Below, piece after piece: positions 12,105-23,570 of a DNA stretch of 64,000 bases. Source of the DNA: Plenodomus lindquistii (taxonomy: Eukaryota > Ascomycota > Dothideomycetes > Pleosporales > Leptosphaeriaceae); NCBI GenBank assembly GCA_025504975.1, contig JANUWI010000006.1, positions 1,054,001 through 1,118,000 of the forward strand, read 5' to 3'. Under the pieces are notes generated by a model. It had not been told where the DNA came from and did not search any database. It saw nothing but the letters and a program-made list of their open reading frames with translations. A program made the translations under genes and the position numbers. Every line of letters begins with the position of its first letter. Positions within the stretch are counted from its first letter, which is position 1.

Positions 12105-13540
12105 GTGACGCCGTGAAAGAGGCACAACGTTTGCACATTAACATTGAGGTCGAACAGACATGGTCATCCTGGTCCCCGTAAGCAGCCAGCCGAAGATCAT
12201 GATGCAGCGGGACTTTTCAATTGACTGTAAGCTACGGATACGTTTGGACTGGGAAGCCACAGTATTGAGGGACGGTTGCAGCAAACGAGAAGTCACATTT
12301 TCGCGACTCTTTCTGATCTATGGTTTGGTGGAGATTGGGTTGTTCAGACTAAGAGAAGTGGCGCTGCTTCGGATAGTGGCAGATCGTGCTACGGGATTAC
12401 AGGGGGTCGAACGGGGCGTGCGACAGAGGCTTCTCGTGGTGCAGCAACACACAGCATCGTGTGCTGGATACAGTTCTGGGTGTTCACAAAGTTTTGAATG
12501 GAATCGTGAGGTGAGAGGGTGCAAGAATACAAAGTGTGGAAGGCAAACTCATGCTACATACTGATCGGTACCTACCTTCTCGGCGATCTAAATCTCGCAT
12601 GTATGGGGCACTCTTGCGGGCCAATCCCGCGATAGCAAGCTATATTCCTCAAGATGTACGCATCCGCTGCTGTGGCAAGCTGAAATGCGATTGTCCGTCT
12701 TCTGTAGATTCCCAATGCAGCCGAAGGCATGCCACTAATTTTTTTTGCTGCTATCGACTGCGCTGGCTGCGCGTATGCTGAACGCGTAACAACCCCTCTC
12801 TTACGTTGATTACTCAAGATCAAGCGAGGTACGAAGTTTGTTCAAGAGACAACGAATATAAAGCTTGACAGGACAAAAATGGAATGGATTCTCGGGCGGG
12901 GTCATGGCAGGGTTTCGCAGGGTCTTATATGTACGACACCGCCATCCTCGCATCACATCGCTCATTGCATTCATCTTCGACGTTAGTGCTGGGTTTGCCG
13001 CGGACGCTCACGATTGCAGGAATGATTTCCTCCAAATCTAGGAATGGCTGTCGTAAAGGATGTACGTGCTCAGTCTTGTCAAATTCCAAGTTCCTTGTGC
13101 GCAACATATTCTGCAGCTGTGATATAAAACATGCCGCTGGAGGGGCACCCTTACTGCCAAGTTAGTAGTTTGTCATTTGGCGCTACTAACACCATTGACT
13201 GGTGAAGGTTGCATAACAACGCGTGTTCATGCCCCACTTCAATTGTATGGTTTGCCCAGCAACCCCGGCAATGGCAAGACGGTTGTGACGGACACAATTG
13301 TGCGCGGCACACTAAGTGACGCTTGCAATTGCGCGGAACATTGCGACATCACTAGGTGCATCAGCCAGAATTTGAGCTCAAGAATCAGGACATTTGAATA
13401 TTACGTGTTATAGAGGTATGTTACATTAAGGCATAACGATCGTGGGACCCTCGTCTCTCCCGCTCTTCACAGCTGTCTTGAATCATAGATCGTCAGCAAC
13501 TTAACTTGCGTACGACTATGTATCGTTCACTACCATATTT
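12105..13540. other. Intergenic, nothing recognised
   Basis: This is the stretch between the fold-back MITE and the 3' end of the fasciclin gene. The short open frames here show no recognised domain and no conserved splice pattern. Confidence 0.45.
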
Positions 13541-14748
13541 CTACAACAGATAGACAGCGGCAGCACCAAGGAGCGCACCCATGCCGATGGCTGTCTGCTT
13601 AGGGGCAGCGCCAGCAGAGCCAGAGCCAGATGGTGCACCGCTGGCAGTGGGGTCAGCAGCTTCGGTAGCCTCAGATCCGATGGTAGTGGTAGGAGTAGGC
13701 TGGCCAGAGGTGTAAGGGACATCAGAAGCGGGGGTGGCACCCTCGAAAGCGGAGTCACCCTCGTCTTCACCGGTGTCGGCAAGAGTCTGGTTGGTGGGGT
13801 TCAGGACCTCATCGATGACGTGGACGACACCGTTGGCGATCAAGACATCAGACACAACGACACGAGCATTGTTGACGAAGATGCCACCCTCGCCGATGGT
13901 GACAGTCAGGGACTCGCCGTTCACGGTGACAAGTTCAGTGCCGTTCTCGAGGCCGGAAGAATAACCAAGACCAGAGACAACGTGGTATGTGAGGACATCG
14001 GTGATCTGATCAGTGGTGAGGTTGGCAAGGGCAGAACCGATGTTTTGGATGGCCTCGTTGTTGGGTGCGAAGATGGTCAGGTTGGGGGTGGTGTTGACAG
14101 TGTCGACGAGGTTGGTTGCGTTGAGAGCGCCACTCAGGGAGGTGAGGTTGGCTGCGGACAGAGTCTCGGTCGCAGTCTCGGGGATGACCAGCAGGCGGTC
14201 GATGATGTGGATCACACCACCAGTGAAGTTCACATTCTACACATGTCAGATCTATGCGTCAGCAGCGATATAGTGGCGAGGCTTACAGCAGTGGTAACAG
14301 ATGAGTTTGACAACAGACCGCTGTAGAATGTGACGTTTCCATCGTTGTTGATAGCCTCAACACGCTGTCCTCCAGTCACGTTGGTGAACAAGGTGTTGGT
14401 CAGCGATGTGGGGACGAAGACACTTGTATTGGTGATGGCGTCTGCGAGGTAAGTGCCGTTTAGGACATGGTATTGCAAAAGTGCAGTGACAAGACCGGTG
14501 TTAGCGGTCAAGCCTGATAGTGTTGCGTTGTCGACCTCAGCGAAGGCAGCATTTGATGGCGCAAGAAGAGTGATGTTGGTAAGTCCACCCAATTGCCCGA
14601 GGAGCTCTGGGAGTCCACCAACGAGACCGTTCAAGGTTGACAGATCAGAAGTGGAGTTGAGTGCCTCCGCCAGAGTTGGTGCAGTCTCGTTGGTCTGAGC
14701 ATACGCGAGGCTCGCGAGGGCCAGGAGAGAAAAGTGCTTGAGTGACAT
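13541..14748 (-). CDS. Secreted fasciclin (FAS1) protein with two FAS1 domains, probably GPI-anchored
   Basis: Two exons, 14287-14748 and 13541-14236, are separated by a 50 bp intron and encode 385 aa. The start ATG is at 14748 and is followed by a clear signal peptide (MSLKHFSLLALASLAYAQ). The first FAS1 domain (about residues 20-160) contains TLLAPSNAAF and LLQYHVLNGTY. The second (about 160-315) contains TIFAPNNEAI, LTYHVVSGL and GVVHVIDEVL. There are many N-x-S/T sites. A Ser/Thr/Pro/Gly-rich tail ends in a hydrophobic stretch (AIGMGALLGAAAVYLL), as expected for a GPI signal. FAS1 proteins act at the cell surface in adhesion; a role for this one is inferred only from the domains. Confidence 0.92.
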
Positions 14749-17495
14749 CTTGAAATATCAATTGCACACGGATTGATTGATACTCGTCAAGTGCGAAGGA
14801 GGTAGAATGAGGTGGATCTTCTTCCAGATGATGGGAATAAAGAGGGGAAGCTGGTCAATATGTACCGTCGTGCCATAGCCTACTGTAGCATTCGGTTCAG
14901 GTTGCCATGCGAGCCCAAGCAAGCTACAACGCCATCGGCCCGCTTATAATCGCGACCATTCATACATGGAGCATGGACTAGTTAGCCTTGTAGCTCTGGC
15001 ACGGACCTTGACTGCGAAGCAGGCCATACGTTGGTTGACTGTCCATTGCGATCGTGAGACATCACTGCCAAGGGGTACCAAGGGTACATCAGTGGCCCGA
15101 TGGCAAAACCAAAAGCTGAAGACGTAGCACCATTGCAAGCTTGACCCGGCGAAAGAGTTCCATCGCCCCTGTCGTTGCGTGGCACAGCAAAAGTCAATGG
15201 GGCTGTGAAGGGCTCTTTTCTGACGAGGCATTCTCATCAGCCTCTCTGACAGACTCTAACGTTTTACATGCTCTGTTTCCGATTACAGTCCCCTGCACGC
15301 TGCTGACACAATAGATGGACCTGTTAGCCTTCCGACACAGTACAAATTGCGAGAGTCCGGATTGCTTGGACAATGAGATGATGTTTAGGAAGAGGCACCA
15401 CTGCGCCGGGTTATCCGGGATGTGCTGTGGGGTAGTGCCGCCTATTAGCTTGGCCGACGTTAACATCACCTACAATGGACTAGCTTCGAAGCCCCAGGCG
15501 CGTACGCAAACATCGCTTCTTGAGCATTTGGCATATGCATCGAGTGGTGCTGCCATAGATCGATGTCATAGGGCCTCCCACTAATCCATGATTGCGCGGC
15601 CGTCGGTACAAACAGGATCTGATTGTGAGCTGTACGTGCTGTCAGAGCTAATGCAGTAAACAAAGACCAAGATGCAACCGGCAATGAGCTCAAGAAAGCG
15701 TGAGAAAGCGTGATGGAGCTTGACATAAGCACGCGATTACAACCGGACCAGATCTCAACGTTTCGATTCTTTGATCAGACGGGGACTACCCGGACAGTTT
15801 TTGAGTCTCACACTCGTTCCAAATGGTCGAATCGTGATCGGTAGAATTTGTTCGTGTTTGGGATACTGTTGTTGTATTCTGGAAGGAAACAAAGGAGCTC
15901 GCGCCGCGAATGCGTGTGGGCATAGCACAGCAAGAGCATGGCAGTCACCCGCCCACTTGGTACAGAACTCTCTCAGTATACCAAAGCGGATCAAATTGTG
16001 TTCTCTTTTCGATTGATTATCGGTGCTCCGCGAAGGCTTCTGTTGACCCTTGTGCACAGATGCTTGTGCTACAAGATGACGTGCCTCACCAAGGCTGCGT
16101 CAGGTTATCGTGACCAACTCCCAATTAAGCGGTAAGCTGTACCAAATGACCTTAAGTAATACAAGCTATGCGTGCATCAAATGGCAGCCCTTCCGCAAGT
16201 TGAAACACCAATCCAGGAACGAAGGTCCTTTCCGCCCAGTGACGTTAGGCGAGACCTTAGTTACCATCGTCACATCCCTGCATCATTTCGTCTGGCAATC
16301 GAAGACACCGTCGCCAACCCAAAAATCTTCAGGCACACTGCAATGCAGCAGAACCCTGGCGCCAGCACCTCTGAATGGCTTCCTCCCACCCGTGTATACA
16401 GGCAACGTCGCTTATTTCGAGAGACCCTGCATGATGTTGTCCAGGCATCGCGCACATTTCTCGATTGCACGCGCGCATCTCCCAGCCTTATGGACATTCT
16501 CAGATCAGCTCCAATATCGGCCAGTCCTCCGTTCGCTGATCTGCGATCAATTTCTCGTCCAAGCGGCCGTGCCTGTACCAGTTGCGCCGTAGATGGTAAT
16601 AAGTCCGGCTATCGAGCCCTTTACCCTCTGGATGAGCGTTGCTCAACTTGAATTGAGTTGAGCAGCCCAGGGCCAAGAGACTGCGGCTAGTTCACGTGGC
16701 TTATAAGCTCAAATGCTGGGCCAATGTGGCCGTGCTGCATGGTAAACATCCGCTGAGCAGAAGTAGCTCGTGCCGTTCAAGCATTGTGAGTTCGGATTGC
16801 CGGGTTTACTGCAATCATAATCAAGTCAACTTCTGGCAAACAGAAAACAAATCCAAGAGCTCCGCGGTGTATAACTTTTGGCCCAGTAGGAACGGCAACA
16901 TTTCCTTCTAACTGATGCGACGGATTAAAGGTTCTAAGATATCATTTGGTGTCGTTTCCACAGTTTGCGATGTATCCCGGCTTTCAGTGCTCGGTAGAAA
17001 GCATTCTCCTAGGAGGGCTCTCCGGGCGTTTGTCTCGTCCAGCGGAGCAGCTCTGAGGGACTTCGGAGTTCAATATCGGAGCTCTCGTTATGAGTTAAGG
17101 TAACTCAGCCGCATATGTGAAACGTTGCTCGTATCCGCTTGAGTGTTCCGGAAACATTCACACACTACTCCTAGCCCTGCTACAAGTATGCTAGACAAGT
17201 TTTTAGGAGTCGTTATGGGGTCCATTTTGTAGTATGTTCGCCCGAGAAGTCAATATCCTGCAATATGGCGCTCCGTCAGATGGAGCCTTGTCATATCGCG
17301 CGACAGATTGAGGGCAAAATCCTCAGTGTCGATTTGACGCACAATCGATGGTGGGTATACAAAATTCTTCGAAGATGACAAAGCCAGCGAGAAATTCCGT
17401 ACATTGGGCTGCTTGATACCAGGTCGACGCGTGATACTCATGCAGATCTTGAGGTGGTCGGCATAGCACACTTAAACCAAATGCGCGCTTGCCCA
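14749..17495. other. Intergenic; no supported gene
   Basis: This is the promoter side of the fasciclin gene plus about 2.5 kb without a recognised product. A plus-strand frame at 16172-16651 (159 codons) has fairly even composition but no domain I know and no neighbouring exons. I do not call it. No RIP signature or terminal repeats were seen. Confidence 0.4.
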
Positions 17496-19640
17496 TCAGC
17501 CGGCGTTGTAAAATTGATACTGATCGAAATCAGCAACCGGCAGGTCTTCTTGTGCGACAAAAGCAGTCGACTGCGTCGAAATGTACTCGCTGAACAGATC
17601 AGCCATGCTCGCATCTGGCGCGAACCCCAAGTTCTGCATGAACTGCGGTTGAGTGTCCAGTCGGTTCGTGCTATCCAACGAGGCCAGCTCGTCGAAGAAA
17701 ATCTCGAGATCGCTGTTGACTTCCGGGTAGCGGGGATCTGAAGCTGCTGGACTGGGTATTGCCAGTTGTAGATCCATAGCTATTTGTGCCTCTTGAAGGA
17801 TCGCTGTGGAGTCATGAGGTATGATGGGCGTTGCATTGGCCTGATGGACCGGCTGCATGGTTGGCAGTAGTGTTGGTGGTGGCTCAGGTTGTGGGAATTG
17901 TGCTTCTGAGAAGGCAGTCAGCCATGGTGAATTCTCATGGCTAATTGATTGTGTCGAATCGGTGAGTACGTGACATGACCATATACTAGCCACTTCATCA
18001 CGAAGCTTTCGAAGGTGCGTTAGGATTGACGTTGCGACCTTTGACTGAACACTCTTCTTTTCAATGATGCCCAAGAGGCACTGTATAACGGGCGGTACAG
18101 CCTTCAGTCCGATAAGCGCCTTGTATCGCTCCATAACCCGGAGCACACGGCGAAGTTCTTGCGCTGAAGGATTGGACAGAAACAATACGCAGTAGTAGGT
18201 TAATTGAAGCAGGACAACCGGTGGGGAAAGTCCAGTTGCCGTGACATCGGAATGTATGTACCCAAGCTTTGAAGGTAGAGATGTTTCCCAAGTCTTGATG
18301 CGGTTACTTGCACTTGTGCCGCAGCCGTTTGCGACCAAGTCCTCGTCTAGATTCGCCAGTATATCGACAAGGCCTAACAGACTGTTCAAGTTGCTCATAG
18401 CCAGCATAGGCATCCTCATCTGCTCCAATGACGGTGAGTGGCCGTACCATGGCTGCCATTCCTCCAGGCCATCCTCGTCGATCTTGCCAAGATGATCCAG
18501 ATCGGTTTTCCGGAAATGTGGCCGTCGACCGAGCTGTGTTGCAAGCATGCTATCAAGTAGGAAGCATCCAGCAAATACATGCTTATGTCGGGGACCAGCT
18601 ATGAGGTTTGACGTGTCTGTAGACTCCAATATTCGTGACGCATGGCCAATCAATAGCCATGCGGGGTTCAGACGTGACAGCACTATATGGAACAGAGTAA
18701 GGTTCAGCAATGCTTTTACGTGCTCAAGATCAAAACGACCTAGCTCTGTAGGAACTAACGATCTAGCGATTTTGTATAGTCGCGTTGGCCGTGTTGGTGA
18801 CTGGCTTGATTGGCAAGACGGGGTCGCTGGACTGTCGTTGTATAACGAGGCAACAGCCAAAATGCTCCACATTTCCGCATGTGAGCCAGAAACCCCCTGA
18901 TCCGAAGCCAGTGGTAGTCCTTCTTCTGGGTAGGAGTAGGATAACTTTAAGATGTCGTGTTTCTCGCATATGGGTAGCCAAGCTTGAGTGTAGGTGAAGT
19001 AAAGATCGAACAAGGACCAACTATCCGATGGCATCACTACTAAATGGTTTGAGGCGACCTTGTGGTGCTGCTGGAAGTCTGTTTGCGCGTTTGGTCCTGG
19101 GGGAGGGGCGTCGTCCTGGGTCGGCTCACGAGGCTTCGCGATGTTTGCTGCTCGCGGCAGTTCGGGGTCCGATTCATCATCCTCCGATGACGTCGAGTTC
19201 GACTCATTCTGTTCATGTCGGGGCGGCTCTCCACCAGAGAGGAGTCGATCAACCTCTGTGTAGAATCGTGCCTTCCGCCATCGCTTGTGCAATTTGGTAG
19301 CCTCTCTCGACTCGCGGCTTAAGAACAATGAAGATGTGCCTTCTTGAGACAGCTTGTCGTTGAGAATCGACTCATTTTCGGGGTTCTGTTGGAACAGCCA
19401 CACGAGAGCCAGTTCAAGGCTGCGAATATACCCCGGCTGGATACCTCTTTTCTTAGGATTGGTTCTGTAAGCGCACTCCCTCCTTGAAGCCGAACACGTG
19501 GAACATGTAGGTTGTATGCCATCACACTTTTCGCGTGCAGTACGGCATTGGTCGCAAGCTCTAGAAACGCGCGTGCGCTTGACAGGCTTCTCTGTAGGTT
19601 CGTTGACGTTCCGGCGTTTGCCTTGACTTTGAGTAGGCAT
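17496..19640 (-). CDS. Zn2Cys6 activator resembling QutA/QA-1F of the quinate pathway
   Basis: A single exon encodes 714 aa. I take the ATG at 19640 (MPTQSQGKRR), because the frame upstream has no earlier ATG. The zinc cluster has Cys at residues 29, 32, 39, 46, 49 and 56 (CDQCRTAREKCDG, TCSTCSASRREC). It is followed by NPKKRGIQPGYIRSLELALV, the arrangement found in the quinate activators QutA of Aspergillus and QA-1F of Neurospora. The middle region looks like a fungal-specific transcription factor domain, and the C-terminus is acidic. It would activate quinate/shikimate catabolism genes. Its divergent neighbour encodes the matching repressor, which strengthens the assignment. No catabolic enzyme gene of the pathway is in this window. 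Confidence 0.82.
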   Translation of the reverse strand: MPTQSQGKRRNVNEPTEKPVKRTRVSRACDQCRTAREKCDGIQPTCSTCSASRRECAYRTNPKKRGIQPGYIRSLELALVWLFQQNPENESILNDKLSQEGTSSLFLSRESREATKLHKRWRKARFYTEVDRLLSGGEPPRHEQNESNSTSSEDDESDPELPRAANIAKPREPTQDDAPPPGPNAQTDFQQHHKVASNHLVVMPSDSWSLFDLYFTYTQAWLPICEKHDILKLSYSYPEEGLPLASDQGVSGSHAEMWSILAVASLYNDSPATPSCQSSQSPTRPTRLYKIARSLVPTELGRFDLEHVKALLNLTLFHIVLSRLNPAWLLIGHASRILESTDTSNLIAGPRHKHVFAGCFLLDSMLATQLGRRPHFRKTDLDHLGKIDEDGLEEWQPWYGHSPSLEQMRMPMLAMSNLNSLLGLVDILANLDEDLVANGCGTSASNRIKTWETSLPSKLGYIHSDVTATGLSPPVVLLQLTYYCVLFLSNPSAQELRRVLRVMERYKALIGLKAVPPVIQCLLGIIEKKSVQSKVATSILTHLRKLRDEVASIWSCHVLTDSTQSISHENSPWLTAFSEAQFPQPEPPPTLLPTMQPVHQANATPIIPHDSTAILQEAQIAMDLQLAIPSPAASDPRYPEVNSDLEIFFDELASLDSTNRLDTQPQFMQNLGFAPDASMADLFSEYISTQSTAFVAQEDLPVADFDQYQFYNAG

Positions 19641-20549
19641 GAGTTGATTGTGAACGGGAGCGCAGGTGGAGACGAAAAGGTTGGATCTAGTTGAAAAGGC
19701 GGCGTAATGCTTTTGGGGTTCAATCGATTGCAACTATCGCATCAACAGTGTAAGAACCGCCCATGTCATGTGTCCAGGCTCTATAAGGCCGGACAACCTT
19801 GCCCCCTGCGTCGTGCCTGTTCTTTGCTCTATCAATGGCAACGATCATCAGACGAAGGTTGGTTCGTAGCTTTACGAATTTCCAGCCAGCCAGTATATCC
19901 GGCCTAGTACGGGTCAGTAAGCTCTGTAAACATGGTGTGGTAAACCTGACTCTCGTAGGTCTGTCCAAGAATACACTATCAGGAAAGGACACCTGATTCG
20001 ACTAACAGGAGTCACAATGACCTATAGTATCGCTTTATCGCCCAGATGGTCTCTGTTCTGTCTGACTGTTCTTCCGTCCGGACTCAGGACGCCGTTGCCA
20101 TGCACGTGCCATTTTTCGGCTCCGGAAACCGGGAAAGCTCTTATCCACCGGAGTTAACTAGTAGCGCCCGGGGAACCAACGTCGTCCTCCACCTTACTGA
20201 GCGCTCCACATTAAAACATCCACCAACGCTCATGTGCGACGGCTGGAATGGCGGTAATTCACAATCGATATCAGGTGCCTCACGACCTTGCTCCGTATTC
20301 ACCAGGCTGACGTGTCATTGTACACTTCGGGACAAGCACTGATCATTCCTCTGGGTTCTCACGACCGCACAAAGCAAAGCATCCGCCATTCTCGATATTT
20401 CGATTCCATTTGGACGTTGTTTGCCGAGAGTTCAGCCTTGGGAAATCTTTCCTGATTATCAGACGAAGGGATTCAATCATCGATATTATACTGGAACAGA
20501 AGAGGGTCTTTGGATGCTGGCTTCGCTCCCAGGCACTGTTCTTCCGAAG
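19641..20549. promoter_or_regulatory. Divergent promoter between the quinate activator and repressor genes
   Basis: About 0.9 kb separates the two start codons. It must hold both promoters. A candidate activator-binding palindrome is listed separately. Shared regulation, including autoregulation by the activator, is known for qa genes in Neurospora and is inferred here. Confidence 0.6.
20131..20146. promoter_or_regulatory. Candidate QA-1F/QutA binding site
   Basis: GGGAAAGCTCTTATCC matches 14 of 16 positions of the Neurospora QA-1F consensus GGRTAARYRYTTATCC. The GG...CC ends and the TTATCC half are intact. It lies in the divergent promoter, about 490 bp from the activator ATG and about 400 bp from the repressor ATG. 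Binding is inferred. Confidence 0.45.
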
Positions 20550-23228
20550 ATGGCCGTAGTCATCGCACCGAAACGTTCATTCGCAGCGATGAACGAAGAC
20601 AGTACGGCGAGCGACAGCAGCTCCGTCAATTCGGAAGAAACACCTGATGACCCCAAGTCATCAAAAAGCCGTAGAGGCAGTAGTACATCTCGTACTACTA
20701 ACACCCGAGTCGTTGCGGCAGCGGAAGTGTCCCAAAATTCGCGCGAACCAGTCATATCCTCGCAATCTAAACTCACTCCCACGCTTTCAAGAACTGGAAG
20801 GCGCCGCACTTTCAGGCCGGATGCCTCCATCGTTCTGATTGGTTTGCGAGGCACTGGAAAGTCAACATTAGCTGTGATTGCATCTATGGCATGTCGACGA
20901 CGTGTCGTCGAAATTGACATTCTATTTGAACAAGCAACGGGCTTTTCCACAGCCAAGTATCGCAAGCAATTTGGTGCTGCGAACCACAACTTGAGGCAGG
21001 ATGAGCTACTGCGAAACGCTCTGCATACCTACGATACGGGGGCAATCATTGTTTGTAACGGAGGTTCTCTGGAAAGGAATGGCCAAATACTCATGCAAGA
21101 CTTTGCCAAAACGCATCCCGTGGTACACGTCGTGCGAGATCTTGATAGTGTACACGAATACCTGGGAGGCGTTGATATCCAACGGCTGAAGGATATGTTG
21201 GCTTTCAGTGCATCGATTCTACGGCGCTGTTCCAACTACGAATTCTACAACCTGTCTGAAACAACCGTGGCTACTTCCAAAACTACCTCCGATCAGCTAG
21301 CTCCGCCCACATTTCTCACGCTCCAAAAGACACAAAGGACGTTCCTCAAATTTCTGTCACTGATCACCACGCATATAAGCAGTACGAGTGGACCAACTGG
21401 AGCGTCGATACCTCCGTTAGAACCCGGCCACCCACTTTCAGATGTAGCCACTGAGCTCAGAAAGTACACGTGCGCGGTTCAGGTTCCTCTAGGTGACTTG
21501 TTGGCTCACGACATTGATGTCGGGCGTCTAGAATATGGTTGCGACGTCTTCGAGATCGTAGTCGATCCAGCACGGCACGACTTGGTAACGAACGTTGACG
21601 ACTTCAGTAGCGCGATGTCAAAAGCACGTAGAAGTACCATTGTCCCCATCGTCTATCATGTACTGCCGACAACCGGCGCTGATGGGAGCCGGACTGCATA
21701 CGTTGAACACGTGCAACACGGCCTTAGAGTGGTGCCAGAATACGCCACAATCGATCTTTCCCTGGACCACGACACCCTCGCTGGAATAATAGCATCAAAA
21801 GGCATTACGAAAATCATAGGATGTCTAGACACCGAAAGACCGTGGGAAGATAGTTTTTGGGTTACGCATTACGAGCACGCTCTGCGTCTCGGCTGTGCAG
21901 TCGTTCGATTCTCTCGCCCATCGACTTCCATCGACGACGACGATTCAATTCAAATCTTCAGGTCTCGTATCACCAAGCGCGAACATCAGATCCCACTGGT
22001 GTGTTTCAACAAAGGACATGCTGGTCGGCGTTCACAGTGTTTCAATCGTCACCTCACACCGGTAATCCCAGACGGGAAGGTGGACCAAGACGACCAAAGC
22101 CACACTGCATGGCTGACAGCTCGCGAGATGACGAAAGCGTTGTATGCTTCGTTCACGTTCGACCCAATGCAGCTGTACATTATTGGCGCGAGCCTGGAGT
22201 ATACGGTCTCTCCCGCTATGCACAACGCTGCGTTTGAGTGGAGTGGCATGCCTCACCAGTTCAACCGAATATCAACAACCTCCTCAATCAACAGTCTCAG
22301 AGAGCTCATACAAAACCCAAACTTTGGCGGCTCCATTGTCATCCAGCCAGACAAGGTCGAAGTCATGTCGCTGGCCGATTCACTCAGTCAACACGCCCGA
22401 GCAATCGGCGCAGTCAACACGTTGATACCAGTCCGACACCTCAAACCCGACGGCAGTGTACCCGATAGTCTCGAGCTCTTCCACGAGCGCTGTCAGGCTG
22501 GTCCGGTACGAGCCTTGCACGCTGACAACACGGAATGGATCGGGATACGATCATGCGTACGGAGGGGACTTTCGCCCGCAAACGCAGTTCGTCCCACCAC
22601 TTGTGGGTTGATCATCGGGGCTGGTGGTATGGCGAGAGCGGCAGTCTACGCACTCTTGCAGCTAGGCGTTCGCAACATCGTCATCTTCAACAGAACATAT
22701 ACGCGGGCCGAAAAACTGGTTGCACATTTCTCACGATTCGTGTCGACGACATCAGAAGCTCCACACGCGATTTCACCTAAACAAGAGCTCAAAGCAAACT
22801 TCCATGTCCTCAGATCACGGGAGGATGCTTGGCCAGAAGAGTTTCGTGACCCCACCATCATACTGGCGTGCATCCCAACAGATCCCATCGACGGAGGACC
22901 TGCAGCGCGGTTCACGTTACCTCCACTGTGGATGAAAAGTCCAACTGGAGGCGTGGTGATGGAGACGGCCTACAAGACGCTCGATACTCCGCTGGCGCAA
23001 CAAATTCGGCACGCTTCGTCCAAGTTGTGGACGTACATGGACGGGCTGGACTTCATACCGGAGCAAGCGTTTGCGCAATTTGAGCTCTTCACAGGTAGGC
23101 GAGCGCCACGGCGAGTAATGCGTGAGGAAGTGCTGCGAGCCTGGAGAGACGAGCACGGCAATACGGATCCGGATATGATAGAAAGAAGGCTGAAGGCCAT
23201 TGGGGAGCAGGAGGCACTGGCATATTGA
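20550..23228 (+). CDS. Quinate pathway repressor, QutR/QA-1S-like (AROM-derived)
   Basis: A single exon encodes 892 aa. QutR/QA-1S proteins descend from the last three domains of the pentafunctional AROM enzyme but act as repressors that bind the activator. All three parts are visible. A shikimate-kinase-like part has the P-loop GLRGTGKST at residues 98-106. A 3-dehydroquinase-like middle covers roughly residues 320-530. A shikimate-dehydrogenase-like part from about residue 540 contains YTVSPAMHN and the nucleotide-binding GLIIGAGGMARAAV near residue 687. The start at 20550 (MAVVIAPKRS) is preferred over the in-frame ATG at 20514, because it has A at -3 and G at +4. The divergent QutA-like gene upstream fits the role. 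The absence of the first two AROM domains separates it from the biosynthetic enzyme. Confidence 0.9.
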   Translation: MAVVIAPKRSFAAMNEDSTASDSSSVNSEETPDDPKSSKSRRGSSTSRTTNTRVVAAAEVSQNSREPVISSQSKLTPTLSRTGRRRTFRPDASIVLIGLRGTGKSTLAVIASMACRRRVVEIDILFEQATGFSTAKYRKQFGAANHNLRQDELLRNALHTYDTGAIIVCNGGSLERNGQILMQDFAKTHPVVHVVRDLDSVHEYLGGVDIQRLKDMLAFSASILRRCSNYEFYNLSETTVATSKTTSDQLAPPTFLTLQKTQRTFLKFLSLITTHISSTSGPTGASIPPLEPGHPLSDVATELRKYTCAVQVPLGDLLAHDIDVGRLEYGCDVFEIVVDPARHDLVTNVDDFSSAMSKARRSTIVPIVYHVLPTTGADGSRTAYVEHVQHGLRVVPEYATIDLSLDHDTLAGIIASKGITKIIGCLDTERPWEDSFWVTHYEHALRLGCAVVRFSRPSTSIDDDDSIQIFRSRITKREHQIPLVCFNKGHAGRRSQCFNRHLTPVIPDGKVDQDDQSHTAWLTAREMTKALYASFTFDPMQLYIIGASLEYTVSPAMHNAAFEWSGMPHQFNRISTTSSINSLRELIQNPNFGGSIVIQPDKVEVMSLADSLSQHARAIGAVNTLIPVRHLKPDGSVPDSLELFHERCQAGPVRALHADNTEWIGIRSCVRRGLSPANAVRPTTCGLIIGAGGMARAAVYALLQLGVRNIVIFNRTYTRAEKLVAHFSRFVSTTSEAPHAISPKQELKANFHVLRSREDAWPEEFRDPTIILACIPTDPIDGGPAARFTLPPLWMKSPTGGVVMETAYKTLDTPLAQQIRHASSKLWTYMDGLDFIPEQAFAQFELFTGRRAPRRVMREEVLRAWRDEHGNTDPDMIERRLKAIGEQEALAY

Positions 23229-23570
23229 GAGGCCTGGCTGGTAGAGAAGTAGATGACAGAATCTCCAACACGACAGCCAGCATGTCAGACTCGGTAGAAC
23301 AAAACATGACTGGCAACATCATTCCGACATGCACAACGTTTCTGTGGCGGCGGTCCAGTGGCCGTTGGGCTAAGGAGAGGCAGACCCCTGCAGCGATCAA
23401 GTGCGCACGTTCCATGACGAAAGTCGACGCGTTCACCGCAGAACAACATTGCACATGCGCATGCGACTGCCCGTGACCGCCGCCGCTACGACACGGCACA
23501 CGCACCTGTATAGTTAGCTGCATCCCATAACGAGTAACATGAACGGCTCCAGCCATACCCTCGCAACCTC
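23229..23570. other. Intergenic between repressor 3' end and next gene
   Basis: This is 342 bp of moderately GC-rich sequence holding the 3' end of the repressor gene and the promoter of the next, same-strand gene. No specific site was recognised. Confidence 0.4.

Noticed and set aside
13820..14326. Plus-strand frame of 168 codons
   Set aside because: It is antisense to the fasciclin gene, which has a signal peptide, two domains and a clean intron.
16110..16651. Two overlapping plus-strand frames of about 160 codons
   Set aside because: Neither has a known domain, and two equally long frames in different phases suggest chance openness.
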